Positions 48,801 through 59,626 of a stretch of DNA of 64,000 nt are shown in pieces. The position numbers and the translations under genes were made by a program. Where the stretch lies: assembly GCA_011800805.1 (NCBI GenBank), contig MPNW01000036.1, forward strand, positions 204,706 to 268,705. Reading direction: 5' to 3'. Below the pieces are notes generated by a model that saw only the letters and a list, made by a program, of their open reading frames with translations, searched no databases and was not told the DNA's origin. The stretch's first letter is position 1. Every line of letters starts with the position of its first letter. Source of the DNA: Hirudo medicinalis (Eukaryota > Annelida > Clitellata > Hirudinida > Hirudinidae).

Positions 48801-49868
48801 TCCAGGATGTCCTTCTCAGGACCAACCAGCACAACTGCTCTGCCCTCAACATGAGACGAACAAGTTCAGTGAGAGACCATGCCACCAGGGAAAAACTCCG
48901 TTTTCACGACCTTTGCAGAGGTCAAAGTATTATTCAAGCCCTCATGAGTTCTCAGTCCTTTGAGGGGATGGCCGACGAGAAAGGACAGGACACCGACCTT
49001 TGGCACCTGCTCGAGGTTCGTCCGAAGTCGTTGCCCGTCGACGACTTAATTGAACACTTTTACAGACTGCAGGAGAGTTTGGCAGCGGAGCACAAAAAGT
49101 AAATTTTCATCATTAATTATTTTTAATTGTTTGATTAATTTGTAGTTTTTTCAAATTTTAAAAATAATGTGAAATATATGCTATACATCGATTCCGTGCT
49201 ATTCTCGAGAGTTACGACATTTAAATTCAAAATTGATCACGAAAGAGTCTCCATCTATCTATAGGTATTTGATGGATTCCATTGCCATAGAAATTCCTCA
49301 GTTGGTTCCTTTTGAGCAGGCACCTGATGCAAACGACTGCATCTCAATCGTCGTGGTTTTAGTGATCATGTTGTAGTTCGTAATTTACAAATCGTCTGCT
49401 CATTTCCCCCTGACTGGGGATGGTTAAGCATCACCAATGCACATTCACTGTTTGCATCAATTCATCATTAGAGGTGAATTCAGCAAACATCGTGTTGTAT
49501 CGTGCGAACAATGTATTTTTAAAATCTCTTCAACTTTCACAATGGACGGTAGAACATCTTTATCCACAATTAATTAGGCTCTAATTAGCATGACTATTAT
49601 CCATGATTATGCTCAAGCTTAATAACAATCATTTTGAAATATAATGACCAAAATCATCATCACAGTAATTTGTGGTTTTTCCTTGGACAGGGTTCACGAC
49701 CTTACAAGAGAACACACAAAGGAGGTTGAAAGGCTAAAAAGAGAAGCCGACGAGCAGAGAGAGGGCAGAGAACAGGCTGTGGCCAGGGTGGTGGAGCTTC
49801 AGTCACAACTGGAGAGTTACTTTCTCAAATTTGGATCTCTCGACCTTTCAGAGGGTAATACGCCCTGA
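45814..49868 (+). CDS. PH-RhoGAP protein (ARHGAP22/24/25, FilGAP type)
   Basis: GTPase-activating protein for Rac/Rho-class GTPases. Exons 45814-45942, 46322-46568, 46686-46817, 47149-47284, 47695-48051, 48178-49098, 49691-49868; 2100 nt = 699 aa. Residues ~46-168: PH domain (RRGWLERQPSK, KQKWVVLQEGYLHCF, QERKDWMKALKKS). Then the linker AIFGGSLEDTL, typical of this subfamily. RhoGAP ~190-400: arginine finger in DGIFR (Arg215, its codon split by an intron), LVRKLQEKFDKGERP, LLKCYLLELPEPIIP, MTYQNLAKVFCNAILEP. A Ser-rich insert (~30 aa) sits between ERPK and DVHSAASLLK. A Ser-rich disordered middle follows, then a C-terminal coiled coil (~641-690, REHTKEVERLKREAD). AATAAA at 50266-50271. Family members act downstream of integrin/filamin or Arf6 in cell shape control. 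Intron 4 contains an N-centred duplication. Confidence 0.92.
47341..47626. repeat. ~127-bp duplication around a single N, with (ATT/GAT)n
   Basis: The block from gatgatgatgattattatt to ctttgcagttgtg occurs before and after the N at 47498. Identical wording suggests two contig ends abutted rather than merged. It duplicates a potential acceptor (ctttgcag) inside the intron 47285-47694, without coding effect. Confidence 0.75.
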
Positions 49869-51782
49869 CCTTTTAAGGGGACGCAAATCTCATATAGATC
49901 ACAAATCATAGGACTTGAAACCCAGTTTTATTTGTTGGGATTGGGGAACAAGCCAGTTATGGAGGTTACTTCATAGTACAGGTGGTGGGATATAACGCTC
50001 TTGGATCTGTTGTTTATGGGGAGCATCGCTTTATTATGATTATGCTATTTTATGTAGTCACAATTTGCATGTAGTTTCACAAAGCAAAGAACATGACAGT
50101 TTGTTTGACGAATGAATTTGATGTGTGTGATTTCGTTTCTCCATGACTTCCAATTACTACAATTGCATGAAGAATTAATTGGAACCTGTTCTTGGATTCT
50201 TTTTGTACAGAGCAGCAGCCACTGAGCCTCTGAGTAGCCATTTTGAAATCTTTAAAGAAGCTTTAAATAAAGTGGGGAAAGTCGCTCAAACCATTTTGAA
50301 TGCATCTCTTTTCTTCGTGGGATTTCCAGTGCATGACATCACGTGATATTTATGACAACAATTAACTCGATACACAAAAAAGAACATTCCAAGTTTATGT
50401 TGTGTCTACAATAATGATGATAACAGTAACATAATAAGGCATTTTGTCAGATGGCCTTCTCAAACCTGCATAACCTCCTACTGTTACCATCATTACTTTT
50501 TCAGTTCTCAAGACATTGCCCTGGCTTTTTATGCAGGTTAATTGCTCAATGTAATTGCTTGTTCTGGCTTGGTCAGATGAGTCGGATGCCATTCGTCTTC
50601 GTTATTCTCGTGTGGTGTCACTCTCGAACCTCGATTTAGCGTCTATTACAACAGTCGACGTCCGTTTGTAATGCACCTTTTCATCTTTTGTTGCTCAAAG
50701 TGCCTTTTTACAACGACATAATGGACATCTTCACCTTTTACCCAATGTGTTTTTGTCCACTAGTGGCCGATGTGATGCTTGACGACAAGACTGAAGTAAT
50801 ATTTGTTTTCATGAAGCATTTGATCACTTAACTAATTAGTTTATCGTATCCTCAGCATTTCGGATGTTTCCTCATAAGAAGGTGGTTTTTCAAAGCTTTG
50901 GACAATTCCCTCATAAATTAACTCGTGTTTTTATGTTACGTAAGTCGTTACTCATCGAGGATTTCTTGGAATTTTCTAGATTTTGTCGTCGAAATTCTCG
51001 CGAAAGATTTTGTTTAGCTTATTCCTGTGCGGTTTTAAACAAGTTCGATTGATTAAACAGGAATGATGAAAATGAGTCAGCATTGTTCATTCATCAACAC
51101 TTCATGAGAATAAAGCCTTGGCTTCCACATTAAGCTGGATCGTTTTCATGCAGATGCTGAAAAGATTCAGCTAGTCGAAAGAGCGGCAGTTAATGTTTTG
51201 TTTGTTAGCATCTTCTATCGATTTGTTAGCGTCGTTAATCTTGCCAGAAGAAAGGTATTCATTAATTGTTTGAAACGATAGCTAGCGGAGCACGAAGTCA
51301 ATAAGAAAAATAAGGATAAAATTAGAGATGTACCCGACCTTTGTCTGTCACATATTTTCGTGTTTAGGAATGATATCAACGTTATTGAAACTGTCTCTTG
51401 TTCTCAAGCTTGGCTGTTCAATTTTGAGCAATGTTTCTTTTATCTTTAATTCCCTTTGACCATTCCTTTTTGTGAGAGTGTAGCATGTCGGTAAAAGTTT
51501 CAATCGTTATTCTAGATGGATTATTATTCTAGATTAGTAATTCGAACAGAAATTGACGCGTATAAATACAACTTGTTCGTGAGAGCAGTCCATGTTACTT
51601 AACAGTCGTGAATTATAAGTCTGAATGGCTAAACTTTTTATGTCTTGTATGAACACGACTAGCCATCGAGTAATTTTACAGACAAAAGTAAAAATATTTT
51701 TTTATTTTTTAAAGAAAATTTAAATATTTAAATACATTAAATATAACTTATTATTTTTTTCTTTCTTTTCTCGGTTGTTTAC
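49869..51782. other. Intergenic: 3' UTR of the RhoGAP gene, then no gene recognised
   Basis: AATAAA at 50266-50271 ends the RhoGAP transcript. The remaining ~1.5 kb up to the TNF ligand contains no supported exon or RNA gene. Confidence 0.5.
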
Positions 51783-53572
51783 ATGACAAGGACCATAATT
51801 CCCCATGGTTATGCTTTGATCATAAGATCAATCAGACTTCTTAGCAAATTATTCGTGCTGATAACATTTGATGGTAGTTTAGATCAAACTTCATTTAAAT
51901 CTCACCCAGATTCTTTTATAATGGTTCTGCTCCGAGAAATGGTGACAAATCGACTGCGATTGTATGGAATTCCTGAACTCAAACGAGTTAAAAGACTACC
52001 AAATGACGCTTACTCTTTCACCTCCCAAAACTTTCCAGAACATACAAAACGAAGTGGATTATTCTTCGTCTCATATAGCATCGTCTTAATCACAATTCTC
52101 AGCATTTTGTTTTTGTACTGCTTCCTCGTCGAATACCGATTAGCAAAGATCATTACAAAAATGAATGACTTTGAGAAGCGTCAAAAACCCCTCGAGGAAT
52201 TGGTGAAACAACTGATGTCAAAAAATGCAATGGAGAATTCAAAATATCTGAAACACGGAAAGCTAAAACAACCAAATGAAATTCAAAATATGCCAAAGGG
52301 AGACTTGGAATTACGAGCATCTGAAGATCATAACATTAAAGTATCTTCCAGCAACCCATACTCATCTCCTCGATCAGAGGATAAACGGAATAATACTAGC
52401 ATCATCGACAACACCAGCAACAGTGACACTAACATCATCAGTCCATCGAAAAATGTCTTCACGAAGATTCGCATCAGAAGATCACGAGGAAAGAATAGGA
52501 ACACATTTTCAGAAAGACAACCCAAAAAAAGTCAGTCTTTAGTAACTTGAATAAAGTTTACCTGATGACGACGTTAGACGAATTAATAAATCAGCTTTAC
52601 TTGTTATCATTTTCGTGGATTATCGAAGACGCATTAAATATTTTCAGTGATTTATCGAATAACTTTTCAATATTTATTGCTATTTAGCTTCAGGCGAAAA
52701 GTCGAGCAAGCACGAGAGAAACGCGGTAATCGCATAATTTAAATTTGACGATGATTTTTGCGTGTGATAATGTTGTGATGCTTTCAGACACATTTGCCAC
52801 TGATTCATCTGGAAAACAATTCCACCTCAGTGAGAGAAAAGCAGTCCGAAGGTGATGATGAACTTATTCCACCTCATAATCATAACCATTATCATAATCT
52901 TAATCATAATCACGATCACTCCTCCTCCAATCCTCACCTTATCCTCCAATTAGCAAACAGTCAAATTTTCAACTTCTGGAGGGAGGCAGACTGGGTCGAT
53001 AAGTTCAGAAAAAAACACTTTTACTTCAATCCCTTCACTGGTCACGTGGGCGTACAAAGGAGTGGTGCATACCTGATATATGTACAGGTGAGGTACCTAA
53101 TGTTCTCGTGCAGCTGTAATTATTCAACTCATTATCATTATTTTTCTTTAAAAAAAATTTTTTTCCAGTTTCTATAAAGTGTAAAAATTAACTGCAAGGG
53201 CTGGGTTTTAGATCGAACCATGATGAATTCCTTTTAAACTGCGTTCGCCTCCCATTGAGATTCCTGGAAATCACTTAAATTTTCTAATAAGTGATTTGTC
53301 GATTACAGATTGTGTATCACGATGCTATCGGTCGCTGGTCTGCAGGCATTGATGTCGACGGTAACGTAAGAGCCAAATGCTTGGAGTCCGAGCAGTTGAG
53401 AGACATTGAAAACTACAGCCAGGAAAATCACGGCGTCTACAAGCAGTGCTCCATCTCCACAGTGGTACACCTGATTGAAAAACAAAGCGTTTCCATAAAA
53501 TGCATGTACGGCCATCGTACGATACTCTCACAACCTGAGTTTACTTTTTGGGGCATGGTGAAGCTGGCTTGA
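51783..53572 (+). CDS. TNF-superfamily ligand (Eiger/EDA-like), paralogue A
   Basis: Type II membrane cytokine. Exons 51783-52541, 52788-53087, 53309-53572; 1323 nt = 440 aa from the first ATG (an in-frame ATG at 51921 is an alternative start). Membrane segment ~92-114 (LFFVSYSIVLITILSILFLY), then a short coiled stretch, a Ser/Asn-rich stalk with a furin-like RIRRSR near residue 230, a His/Asn-rich stretch, and the TNF homology domain from ~315: NFWREADW, TGHVGVQRSGAYLIYVQ, two cysteines (Cys377, Cys400) placed as in EDA/Eiger, YGHRTIL and the closing strand FTFWGMVKLA. Ligands of this type signal through TNFR-family receptors such as Wengen/Grindelwald or EDAR to JNK or NF-kB. AATAAA at 53582-53587. 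Paralogue B lies 3.8 kb downstream on the same strand. Confidence 0.88.
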
Positions 53573-54284
53573 TTTAATAATAATAAAATGTTATCAACAC
53601 AACGTCGCCTTTGTAAAATAATAGTGAAATAAACCGGGAGTCCGTAAACTTGGGGAATTTTGCTAATGAGTTTATTGAGCAAGTATTCAGTTAACTGAAC
53701 TGAATAATCGGGTAAGTGTTTGTGTGGATCTGAGATGCTGTAGGATGCAGATGGGTATCTGGGATTTCTGGCTGTCTTGGCTCTTTTGGCTGCTCTCTGG
53801 CTGCTAACCCTAACCATAACCCCCAACCCTTGGCTCTTGTCTTAGCTACTTTTGCGCTATTATGAAACTGTCTTCTAAGCATCAACATACTGAATATTTC
53901 CATGGAACAATATAAATTTAATTATTCTTTAATTGTTTAATTATTTTAATTTAATGATGCGCCAAGATTGTAACAATAGCTCGCAATTTGCATAAAATAC
54001 AATCTAACCACATAGTTAACCACAAAATGGCTTTAAAATTGGGAATCTCTAAGATTTTCTTTTCTTAGCTTGCTTGGCCTGGACAGAGCAATACAATTGT
54101 CGGCTCCGACAAGGGAGTTGTCCACTTATTCAAAAAGCGAAATTGTTTGGATATGACTTCAATAAATCATTTACAACTTTTATTGAAGTGCACTGCAAGA
54201 GTTCAACCAAAAAGTTGATGGCAGGATACCTTGCAGGAGATTGAGTTTATGGTTATTTATTATTAACATTAAAGACAGTGTTAG

Positions 54285-54450
54285 AGTATGGGTTAGGGCT
54301 GGAGTTAAGGCTAGTGTTAGAGATAAGGTTAAAGTTCTAGTTAGGGTTAGGGCCGGCGCGATTGTTAAGGTTAGGGTTATGGTTAGGGTTAGTCAGAATT
54401 ACGGTTAGGTTTAGAGTTGGGTTCATGCCTAGGGTTAGGGTTATGTATTA
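54285..54450. repeat. Degenerate TTAGGG-like tract
   Basis: Runs of gttagggttagg interspersed with variants (gttagagata, gttaaagttc). Decayed relative to the arrays at 37.7-38.1 kb. Confidence 0.8.
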
Positions 54451-56469
54451 GTGGCATTATATTTAATTCCAGAATACTAACAAGTTTTTATTACTAAATA
54501 TATTTGCGACGATGGTTCTCCATCTTAGGGATTTCCAGAGTTTATTGCTTTTTATTGCGTTGTTCCAAGTTGTTCATTATCATAAAATGTCGCGCAGATT
54601 GAAATAAAGTGAATTTCCAGCGCTCCAAGAAAGTTTGTAAACACAGGCGCATCTAATCACCTTCCTGCAATGGAATTTTGGTGCATTTACAAATACACTG
54701 TAATGTTGTGGTGTTGATCAAATGATAACATCGAGCCACATCCATCACCTCGTTTATAATGTAATTCATTTTCGACATTCTTGTTAAAATCAAACTTTAT
54801 TGTCGAATCCAAATGGAACTACTGAAGCTTGCATTCATAAAAACTGAATAAATACATCTGATGCACACTCACACGATCTGGACTTCATGGCGAGAGATGG
54901 TTGATTGGATGATTTCAAGGCCACGAGAATGCAATTGACACGAAGCAGAAAATAAAGAACTGAGTAATTAGTAATGATGCTTGTGGTAATTCATTACGAA
55001 GCCTTTAACCATCTCAACATCTCTTTCATCAGCTTCTGCGCTTCACAATTTTCTGGATTTTGTGAGTTTCGGTTTTCATGTAAACATGAATAAATAAAGC
55101 CGATACGTCTAAAGTTCATGGATATCAACACAGGAAGCATCGAGCGTTGTTGTGCAAGGTTTGTGTTGAATAAACTGACCTCGAATACTGCTAATGTTTG
55201 AAATTATGCTACACTTGGGGTACATGCTACTTACATTTTCAGATTTCAAAAGCAATGAATACCTACGCAGAGTGTGTGAGATATTTGCTTAATTCTGGAA
55301 ATAGAGCAGTCACACCACAGATAAATTCACGCGAAGCACCTTTCGGCCAAATGAACAGCATCGAAGAGGACAGACATGGAAATGTTGGGATCATTCCTTC
55401 AAAGGGCTTCAGAGGATTCCGAGTGAGGAGAACAGCAAAGAATAAAATGCAAAAAAATGAAGAAAACTCACTCAAGTCGGATTTCTTGAAAAAAAGGAGA
55501 CGTTATTTTCGAATTTGACAGTGAGGTTTGGTTGTTCTAACACATCATCATCAACCATCCACTCAATGGATTGTTAAGCTTGAATTAACCCTTTCTGTTT
55601 CGAGTTTCAAATGACAGTCGACCGTTACCATTAGATGGTCACATTTCGCTTAGCTGATTCGCTTAGTATTTTCCAATAAGTTATTACATGTTTATTGGGG
55701 ATTTTATTGTATTTATTATGACGAATATTAATATTTAATCTTGATTATTTATTTCTGCACGTAACGACGTTAATTGCATCCAAGTTCATTACCGACGAGC
55801 GGTTTTTAAATGAATCTTTTGAAATAAAATGAAGAAAACACTGTTGGACGCATGATATTGATCACTTTTAATCCCTCGATAAATATTGAATTACATTTTC
55901 AGCTCATTCGAGGACGCATTACTGTGCAAAACAAATTGATTTCTCAACGACAAATAAATATTTATTGCACCAAAATAACTTTCTGAGTCATCGAGTTGAT
56001 GCTCAATCAGTTTTAATGTAACACTATTGTAAAGAAACACCGTCATTAGGTAGACTTTTTATTGTTATCGACTTGAGATGACATCTTAAAATTTGAATAG
56101 AAAGAGGAATCTGGATGACATAAGTTGGACAAAAAAAGAGATTTTTCCAAAACATTAAAACCATTTGAAAAATATTTGATCCAAAAATAATCACCAATTT
56201 CGTTAAAAACTCAATAATTATGCGACACAAACACGATCTCCAGAACGGACTGAGAATAAATAGCATGCATGTTAGCATGCTGGGTTGAGCTGGTCGATGG
56301 ATTGGTACTCGGGTGGGCGGATGGACGGATGGATCGTGTAGATGGATGGACGAATGCACTGCTGGATTATTAGGCATATAAAATGTTATAGGCAATATAA
56401 CATAATTCCTGCTTTATTTATTTGATTAAAGTCAGTTGCATGACTAAGATGATTTGGACTTGTTGAGTT

Positions 56470-56545
56470 CCTGCGCGAGGACGTGATACTAACAGTCATA
56501 ATGTGTCGTTTTCTCAACCCAGCCTCAGCCACCAGGGATCTCCAC
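56470..56545 (+). repeat. SINE-like fragment, third copy
   Basis: ctaacagtcataatgtgtcg...ctcaacccagcc matches the core of the copies near 345-430 (minus) and 9047-9150. Confidence 0.35.
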
Positions 56546-57382
56546 ACTCAATCCTCTAAGATATCCTCTGTGATCCTAACAGATCCAAATCTTGTTAGTG
56601 GGTTTAATTATTAAACTTTAATACAAGTAAGTCTTTCTTAAGACAATCGCCATGCCTTCCTCTCGCTTTTAGTGGACAAAGATGTCCTTTGAGGCATCTC
56701 CTCATGACCGATGCTTGTTATCTTTAAATGACCACTTCAGTGTCCTCCTCTTCTAAAATTCACGCCGTTCAAGGTGTGAAAACCACTTCAAGCCATCATG
56801 ACAATGGATAAAAAGCTACATAAAGACCTAGATTCAACTAGTTTTTGTGTCCCAAGACTCTGCTATTTTCCGAGTCAGGTTTAAACTGGCTGGATGGGAT
56901 TTAACGATGAAGCATGCATCGAGTTAACCACACAAGTCAGTATGATGAATAACTGCGGACAAACATAGAACATCATTAACTTGCATAAAATTAGCAACAG
57001 GTGGACATTCATATTCACATTCATATTCATATTCATATGAAGGGTGTATTGTAAGAGCATTCATTTTTGATTTCTTTGGTAGCTTTGTTGCTGTGCGTTG
57101 CTTGAGCCACAGATACAATAACATTGCCATAAATTGCAATTATATCGATATTTCATTATTCTTTTATTAGAGACTTTGTTAATTTCTGAAATACTACTTA
57201 ATTCATAACCAACTTACGCTAGAATTGTTCGAAGATATTTCTCACGCAAATTTCTGCAAACTCAATTCGTCCTAGCTCGCTGGCTAAGTGGTTTTCAAAA
57301 TCGGGGTTTCCCCAAATTTTACGTCGTTAAAAAACAACTTTAATCGTCATATCAAGGGTCCTCGCAAATACCTGAAAGTAAA

Positions 57383-58935
57383 ATGATTCTAACGAGAAAC
57401 TTTCAAATGAACACAGACCATCGTGGTCTGAGGGAAGACATGTCGAAAGACGTCCTCAAACAATGTTCTCCAGATTCAGTAGATCTCAAGAAGTCTGGGG
57501 ATTCGAGACGCTGCGGAATATATTTTCTAATATTCGGCATCTTCGTGATCATTGTTTTTACCATTTTGTATCTCTATTGCTTCCTAGTTGAATATCGTTT
57601 GGTTAAAATTGCTAAGACATTGAACGACTTTGATACACGTCAAAAAGAAATCGAAGACAAGTGGAATCTTCTGATGCTCAAAAATGCTCAAATGGAGAAA
57701 TCAATTTACGTTTGGAATCGCTTAAAACCTCAAGGTAACTGAAATTACAAAATAGATGTCACGATAACTTGCATCCTAGCCTTTGCTGTTATCCCATGAC
57801 ACAATACCGGGAATAGTCCAATTTACGTAGTGCCTGATATGTGTTATTTTCAGAATCACTAACTCGATACTTTTCCCAAGTGTTGACGGAGGCCAGGCTT
57901 TGAACACAATGCGGTTTGACTGCCTTTGAGTGCAGGGATGCATCAATATGAGTCACTAGTTCTTTCGACATGAATATTCATTTCTCTTTCAAATTAAAAT
58001 GCAAATTAATTCCGATGTTATTTTTATTCAGCTTCATCATCTCTTAAAAAAAGTCCAAGCAATATGGTAGCTATTACTCAGTGACGATATCGATTATGGT
58101 AATGATAATAATAACTATTATGCCAATTTATTTCAGGAATCTCGGCCAATGATCCACTTGGAGAACAATCAAAATTCATTAAAAGAGAACGAATTAGAAG
58201 GTTAATTGCCTCATTAAAGCTGAGCACTCACATTTCAATTCACTTATTGACTCTCTGTTTCACTCTTTCTCCCTCCACACAGCAGCAGCCCAAACTTTAA
58301 ACTTCTGGAAAGAAGCAGACTGGGTCAGAAAAGTAAACAAGAAAAACAATTTCCAATTCAATGCTTCCACTGGTCACGTGAGTGTGAGTGACGAGGGGGC
58401 TTACCTGGTTTATGTACAGGTGAGCGATTTCTAATCGACATCGATTGTAAATTAGATTTCTCACCTTCTCATTTCTCAGTCTACAACAAACGAAGACACA
58501 AAATCTAGACATCTGCGCATATGCTTGTCTTTAAGATGAACGACTAATTATAAACAAACTTTCAACGATAAAAGGAAAATGCGGTGTGCACAACATGCAT
58601 TTTAAAGTCATTCAAACTTCTACCCATTCAAAAGCTCGGATGTTAATCATTTAAAAACTATTTAAATATATTTGCAGTTGGTTTTCATCGATGCTCTCGG
58701 TCGGTGGTCCATTGGCGTCGATGTCGATGGAGAAGTGAGAGCCAAATGCTTGGAGTCAGAGCAGTTGAAGCCCGCCGAAAACTCCACGAAAGACGCAGTG
58801 TACAAGCAGTGCTCTATTACTACGATTGTATACCTGAATTCCAAACAGAGTGTTTCCATTAAAAACGCGTACGGTCATCGAACCATACTATTGAAGCCCG
58901 AGGTCGCTTTTTGGGGTGTGATCAAATTAACTTAA
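57383..58935 (+). CDS. TNF-superfamily ligand (Eiger/EDA-like), paralogue B
   Basis: Exons 57383-57734, 58032-58066 (35-nt microexon), 58137-58200, 58283-58419, 58678-58935; 846 nt = 281 aa. The microexon was needed to fix the phase and encodes SSSLKKSPSNM, aligning with KKSQSL at the end of exon 1 in paralogue A; the next exon reads MIHLENN, matching LIHLENN in A. Membrane helix ~46-68 (IYFLIFGIFVIIVFTILYLY), short coiled stalk (VEYRLVKIAKTLNDFDTRQK), and the TNF homology domain from ~152: LNFWKEADWVRK, STGHVSVSDEGAYLVYVQ, Cys220 and Cys241, YGHRTILL, FWGVIKLT at the end. The furin-like site of A is absent, so this copy may stay membrane-bound. AATAAA at 58969-58974. The shorter stalk is the main difference from A. 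Confidence 0.9.
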
Positions 58936-58974
58936 CTGGCTTCATCTATCAAATCCATGTGTCTGATAAATAAA

Positions 58975-59626
58975 ACTGTTTCTTTAGTTTTTGTAAATGC
59001 AATTTTAGAATGAATATTTATTATTTCTAACCGAGCAACGTTCTTGACTTCTAAGAATGAAATTTAGAATCACATTGAATTTAGAAGAGATCGCCCAATG
59101 TCTAATTGCAATAAACAGAAAAACCAATTCGGTTTCAGAAAATGAAGTCCATTATTTTAACGGAATTTTTTTAAAGGTGTAAGCAAGTTTTTAAGCGCAT
59201 CTTAACGATTGCTCAATTCACACATTTTCAAAGGTTGTTTAAGTTAAAATATTACAAAGACAATATAGGCTAAATAAAAAAATAATTGCCCATTTATTAC
59301 AAATATGTTTGTGCATTTATTTTCATTTTTTTATCTAACGTCAATATATGTGATGTACGTCACATTTTATACGCAAATAAATGATCTTAATTATAAATAA
59401 TAATAACTATAAATTTAATTGACAAGATTTAATTTATTAAGTTAAAATAATTTAATTTAAAATACACAAACTAAATACGATACTGATTGCTTCTCTGGGT
59501 CGAATATCGCCATCGATGTCTGTTGGGTTGAGTACCCCTTTTTATAAGGAGAAAGGAAGTTCCCATGATAATCCGCTTGCCTAAAATTCCTCGATTTGTT
59601 TAGATTAGAATTTTTGTAGACCCGAA
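58975..59626. promoter_or_regulatory. Intergenic, presumed ceramide synthase promoter
   Basis: About 650 bp, very AT-rich. No TATA or other specific element can be called with confidence. Confidence 0.3.

Larger units (their letters stand above)
53588..57382. other. Intergenic between TNF paralogues; degenerate TTAGGG tract and SINE fragment
   Basis: Contains CCCTAA-like repeats at 53805-53830, degenerate TTAGGG at 54285-54450, a SINE-like copy at 56470-56545 and a weak single-exon ORF (about 55240-55518; see findings). No other gene recognised. Confidence 0.45.
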
